NCBI RefSeq assembly: GCF_014648675.1
Contig: NZ_BMRO01000004.1
Coordinates: 276,638 to 340,637, forward strand
Length of the DNA stretch: 64,000 nucleotides
Direction of reading: 5' to 3'
From: Actinomadura livida
GTDB taxonomy: Bacteria > Actinomycetota > Actinomycetes > Streptosporangiales > Streptosporangiaceae
Shown: positions 44,784 through 53,066 of the stretch, piece by piece
Layout of the letters: every line of letters begins with the position of its first letter
Numbering within the stretch: the first letter of the stretch is position 1
Notes under the pieces: model-generated
Databases searched by the model: none
What the model was told of the DNA's origin: nothing
What the model saw: the letters and a program-made list of their open reading frames with translations, nothing else
Made by a program: the position numbers and the translations under genes

Positions 44784-45024
44784 CGGCGGCGGCGCGGGAA
44801 CAGCGCGGCAAGTCCCAGGCCCCTAGGCGGCGCTGGAGCGGAAAGAGCGCGTAAGTCCGAGGGTCCCTAGGCGGCGGTGGGGCGGGTAGAGCGCGGTAAG
44901 TCCGAGGGTCCCTAGGCGGCGCTGAAGCGAGAAGAGCGCGTAAGCCCGAGGGTCCCTAGGCAGCGGTGGGGCGGGAAGAGCGTGTAAGCCAAGGGGCCCC
45001 CCTGGGCGGCGGCGGGCCCCCTAG
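44784..45024. repeat. Tandem repeat, about five units of 44-46 bp
   Basis: Units begin CCCTAGGCGGCG(C/G)TG and restart at 44821, 44865, 44910, 44954 and 45000; a partial unit lies before 44821. Each carries GCGGGA-AGAGCGCGTAAG and ends CCGAGGGT. Copies differ by a few bases and the last is cut short. The array fills the gap between the convergent VanY and mscL genes and just reaches the mscL stop. Unit length is not a multiple of three, so it is not coding. Confidence 0.9.
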
Positions 45025-45440
45025 ATGGCGGTGGGGGTTTCGGTGGCGGGGGTCACCTCGGCGGTGCAGTGGCGGCACCGGCGGGCCCTGATCGGGATGG
45101 CGCTCAGGCACTGCGGGCAGTCGCGTTCGGTGGCCTCCTTGCCGCGGTCGATTCGCTCGATCAGCTTGGTCGTCGGGAGCACCACCAGGAAGTACACGAT
45201 CGCCGCTGTGATGGTGAACGCGATCGCCGAGGTCACGAAGATCCCGTACGGGAACTTGGTGCCGTTGATCGTCACGGCCAGGCCCGTGTAGTCGGGTTCT
45301 CCGCCGAGCAGCGCGATCAGCGGTGAGATGAACGAGGCCGCGAAGTCCTCGACGAGACCGGCGAACGCGGCCCCCACGACGAACGCGACCGCCAGCTCGA
45401 CGAGGTTGCCACGAAGAAGAAACTTCTTAAAACCACTCAT
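45021..45440 (-). CDS. mscL: Large-conductance mechanosensitive channel with C-terminal zinc ribbon
   Basis: 139 residues from ATG 45440. MSGFKKFLLRGNLVELAVAFVVGAAFAGL is the conserved amphipathic helix plus TM1 with the pore Gly pattern; TM2 is FVTSAIAFTITAAIVYFLVV. The channel opens under membrane tension to release solutes on osmotic downshock. Instead of the usual helical bundle the C-terminus has a zinc ribbon with Cys108, Cys111, Cys122 and Cys125 (CPQC...CRHC). The core matches MscL well. It converges on the VanY gene across the tandem repeat. Confidence 0.94.
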   Translation of the reverse strand: MSGFKKFLLRGNLVELAVAFVVGAAFAGLVEDFAASFISPLIALLGGEPDYTGLAVTINGTKFPYGIFVTSAIAFTITAAIVYFLVVLPTTKLIERIDRGKEATERDCPQCLSAIPIRARRCRHCTAEVTPATETPTAI

Positions 45441-45722
45441 ACCGACTCCGGACTCTCGGGGGATACGCCATCCACTGCAGCAGGCGCACAGGAATGGCTA
45501 CGGATCGTAATGAACCCTCCAGCGACATGCCAAGCCACCCCACCCACCAACGCCCGCCGCGTTCAGCCACCCACCGGCCGACGCCCGCCGCGTTCAGCCT
45601 CGGGACGCACCATGAGGTGGCGGGTGGGGCCAGGGGGCTGTGGGCTGGCCAGGGGGCCGTGGGCTGGCTCGGGGCCGTGGGGGTGACTCGGCCATGGGCG
45701 GCTTGGGCCGTGGAGCTGGGGG
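45441..45722. repeat. Intergenic stretch with two pairs of direct repeats
   Basis: No gene is supported here. ACGCCCGCCGCGTTCAGCC occurs at 45550-45568 and 45581-45599. GCCAGGGGGC(T/C)GTGGGCTGG occurs at 45629-45648 and 45648-45667. The region is between two minus-strand genes (mscL and the SAF gene) and may hold the mscL promoter. Confidence 0.6.
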
Positions 45723-46340
45723 TTAGGGCTTTGGGGTGATTGTTAGGGAGAGGGGGGCGGTGGTGTTTGCGAGGGCTAGGGCCTGGGGTCTGTCTGTGGC
45801 GAGGAGTATCAGGGCGCCTTGCTGGCGGGTGGTCTCGTCGGGGGGAGGGACTGTTAGTACGGGGACGGCGGAGACCACGACTCTGGCGTCGCCTGGGGGG
45901 TGGGACGGGGCGGCCTCTGGGAAGGGCGGTGGGGTGGGGCTGGTCAGGACGTCGATGCGGTCGCCTGGGTGGAGGAGGCGGACGGCGTCGGCGTCGGCCA
46001 TGCGGACCGGGGTGGCGACCGTGTCGGTGCCGTAGCCGCGCAGCAGGCCGTCGCCGACCACGCGGGTGTCGGTGAGGGGTTCGCCTGCGCGCATGGGGGT
46101 GGCGAGGACGCGGCCGGTGCCGGAGCGGAGGGTGCCGGACGGCACGGCGGCGGTCGGCAGGGCCACGCGGCGCAGGTCGGACGGGGTGAGCGTCGTCCCG
46201 GCGGGCAGGTCGCGGGCGGCGGCGAGGACGCGGACGGACGGCGCCGGCCCCGGCCGCAGGGCCAGCAGGGCGAGACCGGCGGCGGCCGCGGCGAACAGCG
46301 CCGCCAGGGGCCGCCGCAGCCGGGCTAGGCGGGCGCTCAC
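45723..46340 (-). CDS. SAF-domain membrane protein (CpaB/RcpC-like)
   Basis: 205 residues from GTG 46340, overlapping the MTA phosphorylase stop in GTGA. One N-terminal membrane helix (PLAALFAAAAAGLALLALRPG) is followed by a SAF domain (VRVLAAARDLPAGTTLTPSDLRRVALP, VLATPMRAGEPLTDTRVV) and a C-terminal CpaB-like part (LLHPGDRIDVLTSP, GALILLATDRPQALALA). CpaB/RcpC proteins help assemble Flp/Tad pili, but no tad genes are nearby, so the role in this setting is unknown. Expression appears tied to mtnP. Confidence 0.85.
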   Translation of the reverse strand: MSARLARLRRPLAALFAAAAAGLALLALRPGPAPSVRVLAAARDLPAGTTLTPSDLRRVALPTAAVPSGTLRSGTGRVLATPMRAGEPLTDTRVVGDGLLRGYGTDTVATPVRMADADAVRLLHPGDRIDVLTSPTPPPFPEAAPSHPPGDARVVVSAVPVLTVPPPDETTRQQGALILLATDRPQALALANTTAPLSLTITPKP

Positions 46341-47164
46341 GGCAGTTCCAGGGGGAGCTTCATGCCGTCCAGGGCGTTCGGGCAGGGGCAGCTGCGTTCG
46401 GCGGGCAGCGCCTTGACGACGTCGCCCACGAGGGTGCGGAGGCGGCCGATGTTCTCGCCGAAGACGCGGAGCACCTCGTCCATGGTGACGCCCTCGCCCT
46501 CCTCGATGCCCGCGTCGAGGTCGGTGACGAGGCACAGGGAGGTGTAGCAGAGCGCGAGTTCGCGGGCGAGGACGGCCTCGGGGTGGCCGGTCATGCCGAT
46601 CAGCGTCCAGCCCTGGGCGGCGAACCACTGGGACTCGGCCCGGGTCGAGAAGCGCGGCCCCTCGATGACGACGAGGGTGCCGCGGTCGGCGAGGTCCCAG
46701 CCGGCGGTCTTCGCGGTCCCTGCGGCGGTGCGGCGGCCCGCCGGGCAGTACGGGTCGGAGAACGACACGTGCACGGCGGCGCCGTGCTCGTAGTAGGTCT
46801 GGTCGCGTCCGGACGTCCGGTCGACGATCTGGTCGGGGATGCCGAGCGTGCCGGGGCCGTAGCGAGGGGTGAGGGAGCCGACCGCGCTCGGCGCGAGCAC
46901 CTGCCGGACGCCGAGCGAGCGCAGCGCCCACAGGTTGGCCCGGTAGGGGATCCTGTGCGGCGGGAACCGGTGGTCGCGGCCGTGCCGGGGGACGAACGCC
47001 ACGCGGCGGCCGGCCAGCTCGCCGACCGCGATGGGGTCGCTCGGCGGCCCGTACGGGGTGTCGACCCGCACCTCTTCGATGTCGTCCAGGAACGAGTAGA
47101 AACCGGAGCCGCCGATGACTCCGATCTCGGCGGCGGGCGCTGCGGCGGAAGGCTGTGAGGACAT
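46337..47164 (-). CDS. mtnP: S-methyl-5'-thioadenosine phosphorylase
   Basis: 275 residues from ATG 47164. It cleaves methylthioadenosine with phosphate to adenine and methylthioribose-1-phosphate (methionine salvage). Motifs: IGVIGGSGFYSFLD, FVPRHGRDHRFPPHRIPYRAN, VVIEGPRFSTRAESQWF and the substrate loop GMTGHPEAVLARELALCYTS. Length is normal. TAGTGT lies 7 nt before the ATG and no ribosome site is visible, so the mRNA may be leaderless. The stop overlaps the SAF-domain gene. Confidence 0.95.
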   Translation of the reverse strand: MSSQPSAAAPAAEIGVIGGSGFYSFLDDIEEVRVDTPYGPPSDPIAVGELAGRRVAFVPRHGRDHRFPPHRIPYRANLWALRSLGVRQVLAPSAVGSLTPRYGPGTLGIPDQIVDRTSGRDQTYYEHGAAVHVSFSDPYCPAGRRTAAGTAKTAGWDLADRGTLVVIEGPRFSTRAESQWFAAQGWTLIGMTGHPEAVLARELALCYTSLCLVTDLDAGIEEGEGVTMDEVLRVFGENIGRLRTLVGDVVKALPAERSCPCPNALDGMKLPLELP

Positions 47165-47240
47165 GGCGCAGACACTAGCCAGCCCGCCCCGGCACCCGGG
47201 AGACCGTCCGCACATTGTGGATAACTTCCCGGGGCGCGCA

Positions 47241-47270
47241 GAAGGGGCCCGGTCGGGACCGGGCCCCTTC
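47241..47270 (-). terminator. Terminator hairpin downstream of the MMPL gene
   Basis: GAAGGGGCCCGGTC (47241-47254) pairs perfectly over 14 bp with its inverse at 47257-47270, leaving a 2-nt loop. It lies 36 bp beyond the stop of the minus-strand MMPL gene and before the mtnP promoter. Confidence 0.8.
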
Positions 47271-47305
47271 GCATCCCCGCGCCGGAGCCGGGGATTGTCG
47301 GCGTG

Positions 47306-49435
47306 TCAGCCCACCGGGTCCAGGACCTTGGGCGGGGTGGGGACGGGCTCCTGCTTGGCGAGGCGGCTGGGTGCCCAGATCCGCCGGCCGAGGTCGTGGG
47401 CCAGGGCCGGGAGTAGCAGGGATCGGACGATGAACGTGTCGAGCAGCACCCCGAACGCCACCGCGAAGCCCATCTCGACCATGAACACCAGCGGGAGCGT
47501 GACCATGGACGCGAACGTCGCCGCCAGGACCAGGCCCGCCGAGGTGATCACCCCGCCGGTGACGGTGAGCCCCCGCTGGATGCCGCGGCGGGTGCCGAGC
47601 GTCTGCGACTCCTCGCGGACGCGGTGCATCAGGAAGATGTTGTAGTCGACCCCCAGCGCGACCAGGAAGATGAAGGCCAGCAGCGGGAATCCGGGGTCGG
47701 CGCCCTCGAAGCCGAAGCCGTACTCGAAGATCACCGCGCAGGCGCCGAGCGAGGCCAGGAACGACAGCACCACGGTCCCCATCATCAGCAGCGGGGCGAC
47801 GACGGCGCGCAGCAGCGCGACGAGGATCAGGAACACCACGGCCAGCACGATCGGGATGATCACCAGGTTGTCGCGGTCGGAGGCCCGCTGGATGTCGAGC
47901 ATCGTCGCGCTGTAACCGCCGACCTTGGCATCGGCACCCGGGACGCCGTCCACGGCGGTGCGCAGCCGTTCGACGGTCGCGCGGGCGGCCGCACCGTCGG
48001 CCGGGTCCTTCAGCGTCGCCTCGTACCTGACCAGGCCGTTCGCCGTGGCGGGCGGCCCGATCTCGGCGACGCCCGGGGTGCCGCGGACGGTGTCGGCGAG
48101 TTCGCCGGACGCCGACGCCGCGCCGATGACGACGGCCGGGGCGCCCGATCCGGCGGGGAAGTGCCGGGCGACGACCTCCGAGCCCTGCACCGAGTCGGGA
48201 CGTCCGGTGAACATCCCCGCGTCCGACGTCCCATCGGTCTTAAGCGAGCCCAGGCCGAGGCTGAGGACGACCAAGCCGAGCATGGTGGCGGCCCAGAGCG
48301 CGCGCGGACGCCTGCTGACGAGACCGGCGATCCGGCTCCAGATGCCGTGCTCCGCGTCGTACGCCTCCGGCCGCAGGTACTTGGCGTCGTAGCGGGGGAT
48401 CAGCGGCCAGAACAGCCAGCGGCCGCAGATGACGAGGAGGGCCGGCAGCAGTGTGGTCATCGCGGCGAGGGCGGTGAGGATGCCCGCGGCGGCGACGGGG
48501 CCCATGCCGGCCGTGGAGTTCATCTCGGCGAGCAGCAGGCACAGCAGGCCGGCGGCGACGGTGGCGGCGGACGCGAGGATCGCCGGTGCGGCGCGGTGCA
48601 GCGCGAAGGCCATGGCCTCGTGCCGGTCCTCGTGCCGGTGGAGTTCCTCCCGGTAGCGGGCGACGAGCAGCAAGGCGTAGTCGGTCGCGACCCCGAATAC
48701 GAGGACGGTCAGGATTCCCGCGCTCTGGCCGTTGACGGTGAGGTCCCCGTACTTGGCGAGCAGATACACCAGCGACTGGGCCAGCCCAAGAGCGAAGAGG
48801 GCGCTCAGTACGGGAACGAACCACAGCATGGGGCTGCGGTAGATGATGAGCAGGAGGACGATGACGACGGAACCCGCGGCCATGAGCAGGAACCCGTCGA
48901 TGGACTCGAAGACCTCGATCTGGTCGGCGCCGCTTCCGGCGGGTCCGGTGACGTACGCGGAGAGGCCGGGAGGGCCGCGCTTGGCGATCTCGCGTGCCTC
49001 GTCCACGGCACCGACCACGTCTTCGTCTTGCAGAGGTACGAGGGTCTGGAGGGCTTTGCCGTCCTCGGAGGGGATCGGCCCCTGCGCCTTCTGCGCGCCC
49101 GGCAGGTTCTGCAGCGCGGAGACGTCGGACTCGGCCTTCGCGCGGTCCTCCGCCGTGATGCCCCCGGCGCGTTCGTAGACGACGACGGCGAGCATGGTCT
49201 CGTCCGTGCGGAACTGTTCGTCCAGTGCGACGACCTGGGTGGACTCCGCTCCGTCGGGGAGCCACGCCGCGGCCTCGTTGTTCTCAACGTCGCCGAGCCT
49301 GCCCGCCAGGGGTCCGAGGGCGGCCAGCAGGACGACCCACAGGGCCAGCACGGCCCATTTGGTGCGCGGGCCGGCGATCAGTCCGGCCAGGCGGTGGGCC
49401 CACGTCCTGGGGGGAGCCGGGCTCTGTCCGCTCAT
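47306..49435 (-). CDS. MMPL family RND transporter
   Basis: 709 residues from ATG 49435 with AGGAGAGG upstream. The topology is classical: TM1 (KWAVLALWVVLLAALGPL), a periplasmic-type domain (about 40-190), five helices (DGFLLMAAGSVVIVLLLII, GVATDYALLLVARYREEL), a second soluble domain, and six C-terminal helices (VALGVDYNIFLMHRVREES). The GXXXDY-type motifs of MMPL/HAE exporters are present in both halves (FGVATDYALLLVARY, LGVDYNIFLMHRV). Proton-driven export of lipids or drugs is the family role. An AT-rich element (GATATATC) in the promoter could be an operator; no regulator is adjacent. Confidence 0.94.
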   Translation of the reverse strand: MSGQSPAPPRTWAHRLAGLIAGPRTKWAVLALWVVLLAALGPLAGRLGDVENNEAAAWLPDGAESTQVVALDEQFRTDETMLAVVVYERAGGITAEDRAKAESDVSALQNLPGAQKAQGPIPSEDGKALQTLVPLQDEDVVGAVDEAREIAKRGPPGLSAYVTGPAGSGADQIEVFESIDGFLLMAAGSVVIVLLLIIYRSPMLWFVPVLSALFALGLAQSLVYLLAKYGDLTVNGQSAGILTVLVFGVATDYALLLVARYREELHRHEDRHEAMAFALHRAAPAILASAATVAAGLLCLLLAEMNSTAGMGPVAAAGILTALAAMTTLLPALLVICGRWLFWPLIPRYDAKYLRPEAYDAEHGIWSRIAGLVSRRPRALWAATMLGLVVLSLGLGSLKTDGTSDAGMFTGRPDSVQGSEVVARHFPAGSGAPAVVIGAASASGELADTVRGTPGVAEIGPPATANGLVRYEATLKDPADGAAARATVERLRTAVDGVPGADAKVGGYSATMLDIQRASDRDNLVIIPIVLAVVFLILVALLRAVVAPLLMMGTVVLSFLASLGACAVIFEYGFGFEGADPGFPLLAFIFLVALGVDYNIFLMHRVREESQTLGTRRGIQRGLTVTGGVITSAGLVLAATFASMVTLPLVFMVEMGFAVAFGVLLDTFIVRSLLLPALAHDLGRRIWAPSRLAKQEPVPTPPKVLDPVG

Positions 49436-49888
49436 GGTTCCTCTCCTGTTATCGAGATATATCGCGTCTTTGGAAACTTCTCGCCTGTCGAGACGAATGT
49501 CAAGTACTATCGCGAAATTTCCGCCGAGTCTCCCGCTCCGGTCACAGACCAGGGGACTCACTGCCGCAGAGCTGAACGCGCAGGAGAGGGAGCTCTGTCC
49601 GGGGCCTCTCCCAGCATCTCAATCGTCTTATGGACGACCCCGGCCGCGCCTCAGGCGCGAGGCTTGATCGCGGCTACTGCACGCGGTGTAAGACCGCACC
49701 CGCGGATAGGTCTTGAGATGGAGAGGCGGCATAGCCGGTAGGCACCAGCGGCGGAGGGCGCCCTCCTACCGGACGGCAGGGGCGGCCCACCGGGACGCGG
49801 CCGGGATCAGGGCATGACGATAGCCGGGGGACCCGTATGGCCTGCGCAGACCACGCGCGGCGGATCCCCCGGTGGGAGCCCTAGAGAA
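49436..49888. other. 453-bp non-coding stretch
   Basis: This gap between the MMPL start and the FmdB stop holds the MMPL promoter region, which is locally AT-richer (ATCGAGATATATCGCG around 49454; ACTATCGCGAAATTTCC around 49507). Short open frames are present but have no good ribosome site and no recognisable protein. Nothing else could be supported. Confidence 0.6.
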
Positions 49889-50242
49889 TCAGGCGACCTT
49901 CTCGGAAGAGGAGGAGGACTTGCTGGAGGACGACGAGGAGTCGCCCCCAGCGGACGACGAAGACGCGTCCGACTTGGCGGAGCCGGATCCGGACTCCCCG
50001 CTCGAAGAGGACCCGTTGGACGAGGACCCGTTGGCCGAGCCGCCCACCGTCGAGCTCTTGCCGGAGCCGCGGCTGTCGGTGCGGTAGAAGCCCGACCCCT
50101 TGAAGATGATCCCCGCGGCGGAGAAGACCTTGCGGAGCCTGCCGCTGCACGCCGGGCATTCGGTCAGCGCGTCGTCGCTGAACTTCTGCACGATCTCCAG
50201 AGGCTCGCCGCATTCGGTGCAAACGTACTGATACGTCGGCAC
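49889..50242 (-). CDS. FmdB-family zinc ribbon protein with Ser-rich tail
   Basis: 117 residues from GTG 50242, preceded by GAGGAGG. The zinc ribbon PTYQYVCTECGEPLEIVQ...ECPACSGRLRKVFS supplies Cys8, Cys11, Cys29 and Cys32, followed by GIIFKGSGFYRTD, the FmdB/CxxC_CxxC_SSSS signature. The remaining ~60 residues are low complexity, rich in Ser, Gly and Asp and ending in a Ser/Lys run. The family may act in regulation or in assembly of small multimeric rings; function is unproven. It is conserved near galU and the cyclo-ligase gene in actinobacteria. Confidence 0.93.
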   Translation of the reverse strand: MPTYQYVCTECGEPLEIVQKFSDDALTECPACSGRLRKVFSAAGIIFKGSGFYRTDSRGSGKSSTVGGSANGSSSNGSSSSGESGSGSAKSDASSSSAGGDSSSSSSKSSSSSEKVA

Positions 50243-50404
50243 GGTTCCTCCTCGCTGACTCAGCCCGGCTGAGCCCCGGACTGGCACTCACTATGAACGA
50301 CTGCTAATGGTACCCGTGGCTGCAACACGTTTCGCCCCCGGCCTGTTCCCGGACCGGTCTCCGTCCGGCAAGCCCGCGAAGCCGATCTCCCGGGCCGGAC
50401 CCGG

Positions 50405-51889
50405 TCACGTGCCCGTCTCCCCGAACCATCCGGCCAGCCGTCCCTTGCGGCTCACCGCCCGCAGGCGGCGTTCGGCGGCCTCCCGTACGGCGTCGGTGGT
50501 CACGACCAGGAGGGTGTCACCCGCCTGCAGAGGCGTGGTGGGCTCCGGGACGAAACTGGACCCGTTGCGCACGATCAGCGTGACGGACGCGCCCGGCGGC
50601 AGCCGCAACTCGAAGATCTCCACGCCGCTCAGCATGGAATCGGCCGGGATCCGCACCTCCAGGAGGTCGGCGTGCAGCTCCTCCAGGGGCGCCGCCTCCA
50701 CGTCCAGCTCCCGCGTCTGCTCGTCGCTGTTCAGCCGGCACAGCCGCGCCGCGAGCGGCAGCGTCGGGCCCTGCAGCAGCGTGAAGACGACCACGATCGT
50801 GAAGACGATCGAGAAGATCCGGCCGGACTGCTCGACCCCCTGCACCATCGGGATGGTGGCGAGGATGATCGGGACGGCGCCGCGCAGCCCGGCCCACGAC
50901 GCGAAGATCTTCTCTCCCCACGACATCTTGAACCCCACCGTCGACAGCGCGACCGACACCGGACGGGCGACCAGCAGCAGCACGAAGCCGATCAGCAGCG
51001 CGGGCACGATCTGGCCGGGCAGTTCGCTCGGGGACGCCAGCAGGCCCAGCATCACGAACACCCCGATCTGGGCCAGCCACGCGATGCCCTCGGCGAAACC
51101 GCGGGTCGCCGGACGGTGCGGCAGCCGGGCGTTGCCGAGGACGAGCGCGGCGACGTACACGGCGAGGAATCCGCTGGCGTGCAGCAGCGACGCCACGCCG
51201 TAGGAGGCGACGGCCAGGGACAGGACGGCGATCGGGTAGAGGCCGGAGGCGGGCAGCGCGATCCGGCGCAGCCCCTGTGCCCCGAGCCAGGCGATGGCGA
51301 CGCCGATGACGGCGCCCGCGGTGAGCTCGTAGAGCATCAGGCCGAGGAGTTCGGCGAGGTTGGGTGCGGTGGCGTGCGCGCTGAGGGCGATCACGATGAT
51401 CACGACGGGGGCGTCGTTGAACCCGGACTCGGCCTCCAGCAGCCCGCTCAGCCGGGACGGCAGCGGCAGCCGCCGCAGCACCGAGAACACGGCGGCCGCG
51501 TCGGTCGGGGCGAGCACCGCGCCGAGCAGGAACGCCGGCCGCCAGTCCATGCCGATCAGCCACATGGCGGAGAGCGCCACGATGACGATGCTGATCAGCG
51601 TGCCGATGGTGGAGACCACGATCGCGGCGGGCACCGCGGAGCGGACGCGCCGCCAGTCGGTCGTGACACCGCCCTCCGCCAGGATCAGGACGAGGGCGGC
51701 GAAGCCGAGCATGTGGGCGAGCTCGACGTCCTCGAAGTCGATGTGCAGGGGACCGGACTCGCCGATGAGGAGGCCGAGCCCCATGTAGACCAGGAGGGAC
51801 GGCAGACCGGCCCGGTGGGACAGCCTGACCGCGAGGATCGCGCTGAGTACGAGGGTGGACCCGAGGAGTAGCCAAATGTCGAGATGCAC
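50405..51889 (-). CDS. K+(Na+)/H+ antiporter, NhaP2/CPA1 type with TrkA-C domain
   Basis: 494 residues from GTG 51889 (VHLDIWLLLGSTLVLSAIL), about 12 membrane helices. The CPA ion-binding region is seen in GAVLAPTDAAAVFSVLR and LLEAESGFNDAPVVI (NDAP carries the essential Asp), followed by FASWAGLRGAVPIILA. The C-terminal ~90 residues form a TrkA-C/RCK-C domain (LEVRIPADSMLSG, GDTLLVVTTDAVREAAERR) that senses ions or nucleotides such as c-di-AMP in relatives. It exchanges K+ or Na+ for protons at the plasma membrane. Confidence 0.94.
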   Translation of the reverse strand: MHLDIWLLLGSTLVLSAILAVRLSHRAGLPSLLVYMGLGLLIGESGPLHIDFEDVELAHMLGFAALVLILAEGGVTTDWRRVRSAVPAAIVVSTIGTLISIVIVALSAMWLIGMDWRPAFLLGAVLAPTDAAAVFSVLRRLPLPSRLSGLLEAESGFNDAPVVIIVIALSAHATAPNLAELLGLMLYELTAGAVIGVAIAWLGAQGLRRIALPASGLYPIAVLSLAVASYGVASLLHASGFLAVYVAALVLGNARLPHRPATRGFAEGIAWLAQIGVFVMLGLLASPSELPGQIVPALLIGFVLLLVARPVSVALSTVGFKMSWGEKIFASWAGLRGAVPIILATIPMVQGVEQSGRIFSIVFTIVVVFTLLQGPTLPLAARLCRLNSDEQTRELDVEAAPLEELHADLLEVRIPADSMLSGVEIFELRLPPGASVTLIVRNGSSFVPEPTTPLQAGDTLLVVTTDAVREAAERRLRAVSRKGRLAGWFGETGT

Positions 51890-51994
51890 ATCCCACCCTT
51901 CGCGGGGCCTTCGCCGTGGATCGTTTAGCAATCCTATTCATTCACGGGACGAACGCACATTTGCGGTTGAGGGACGGCCCGCCCCGTAAGCTCG

Positions 51995-52984
51995 CTATCG
52001 CCGTGTGACCTGCGGCTTCAGCCCGTTGATCACATTTTGCACCTCGTGTCCCCGGACGGCCGCGGTGACGTTGTCGCGCACGACCGACACCAGGTTCAGC
52101 TGCGACTGGATCGACGCTCCCGCGGAGTGCGGAGACAGCAGGACGTCCTCGTGGCTGCGCAACGGATGCCCCTCCGGAAGGGGTTCCTCGTCGAACACGT
52201 CAAGGGCCGCCCCGGCCAGCCGTCCCGACTCCAGGGCGGAGAGGATCGCGTCGTCGGGCGCGATGCCCCCGCGCGCCACGTTCACCAGCAGTGAGCCCTC
52301 CGGCATTAGGGCGAGGCGCTCGGGACCGATCAGACCGCGCGTTTCGTCCGTCAGCGGTAGGGCGAGCACAAGGATGTCGGACGAGGCGAGCAGATCGTCC
52401 AGTTCCCTGTACTGGGCCACGGACTTAGGGCGCGGACGCCTCGTCCAGTAGGAGACGGTGCAGCCGAGCGCGGTGAACAGCCGCGCCGCCTCCGCGCCGA
52501 TCGCGCCGAACCCGACGATGCCGACGCGCTGCGTGTGGATCTCCCGGGGCCGCCGGGCGATCACGTCCGGCTGCGGCCAGCCGCCCGCGCGGACGCGCCG
52601 GTCCGCCCAGGCGAGGTGGCGGCACAGCGCGAAGGCCGCGCCCACCGCCCACTCGGCGACCCCGCGCGCGTTGAAGCCCGCCGCGTTCGCGACCGGCACT
52701 CCCGCCGCCGTCAGCGCGGCGACGTCGAGGCTGTCGGTCCCGACGGCCGGCATCTGGACGAACGCCAGCCGCCGCGCGGCCCGCACCGCATCGGCGTCCA
52801 GCGCCAGCCGGGCGCTGAAGTCGCCGACCACGATGTCGGCGTCCGGGAGCGCGGCGAGCAGCCCGGCGCGGTCCCTGGTCTGCGGGAACGTCACCTCGGC
52901 GGCGTCCCCGAGCGGCTCGAACAGCCGCCGGACGATCTCGTCCGCGATCGGGGGCAGCGACAGGATCCGCCACGGCGCCGTCAT
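51995..52984 (-). CDS. D-isomer-specific 2-hydroxyacid dehydrogenase
   Basis: 329 residues from ATG 52984. The Rossmann motif VGIVGFGAIGAEAARLF sits in the middle. The catalytic set is Arg in VNVARGGI, Glu in DVFDEEPLPEGHPL and His in LLSPHSAGA, as in phosphoglycerate/glyoxylate reductase-type enzymes. The sequence does not identify the substrate. It lies 82 bp downstream of the cyclo-ligase gene on the same strand. Stop TAG at 51995-51997. Confidence 0.93.
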   Translation of the reverse strand: MTAPWRILSLPPIADEIVRRLFEPLGDAAEVTFPQTRDRAGLLAALPDADIVVGDFSARLALDADAVRAARRLAFVQMPAVGTDSLDVAALTAAGVPVANAAGFNARGVAEWAVGAAFALCRHLAWADRRVRAGGWPQPDVIARRPREIHTQRVGIVGFGAIGAEAARLFTALGCTVSYWTRRPRPKSVAQYRELDDLLASSDILVLALPLTDETRGLIGPERLALMPEGSLLVNVARGGIAPDDAILSALESGRLAGAALDVFDEEPLPEGHPLRSHEDVLLSPHSAGASIQSQLNLVSVVRDNVTAAVRGHEVQNVINGLKPQVTRR

Positions 52985-53066
52985 CTCGAACCTCCCGTTT
53001 CACCTGCCCATGACCGCCTTCGGGCGATCTTGCCCCCAACTCTAATGAGCCGCCAGGGGCGTTCCG

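Noticed and set aside
44784..45024. CRISPR array
   Set aside because: Units are contiguous, similar along their full length and have no unique spacers; no cas genes are near.
49632..49718. 28-residue frame with a CTRC motif in the MMPL-FmdB gap
   Set aside because: No ribosome site, no family and too short to support as a gene.
47624..49741. 705-residue frame opposite the MMPL gene
   Set aside because: Low-complexity Gly/Asp/Arg antisense translation without ribosome site or family.
49814..50272. Plus-strand frame opposite fmdB
   Set aside because: It is the complement of the Ser-rich FmdB tail and has no independent support.
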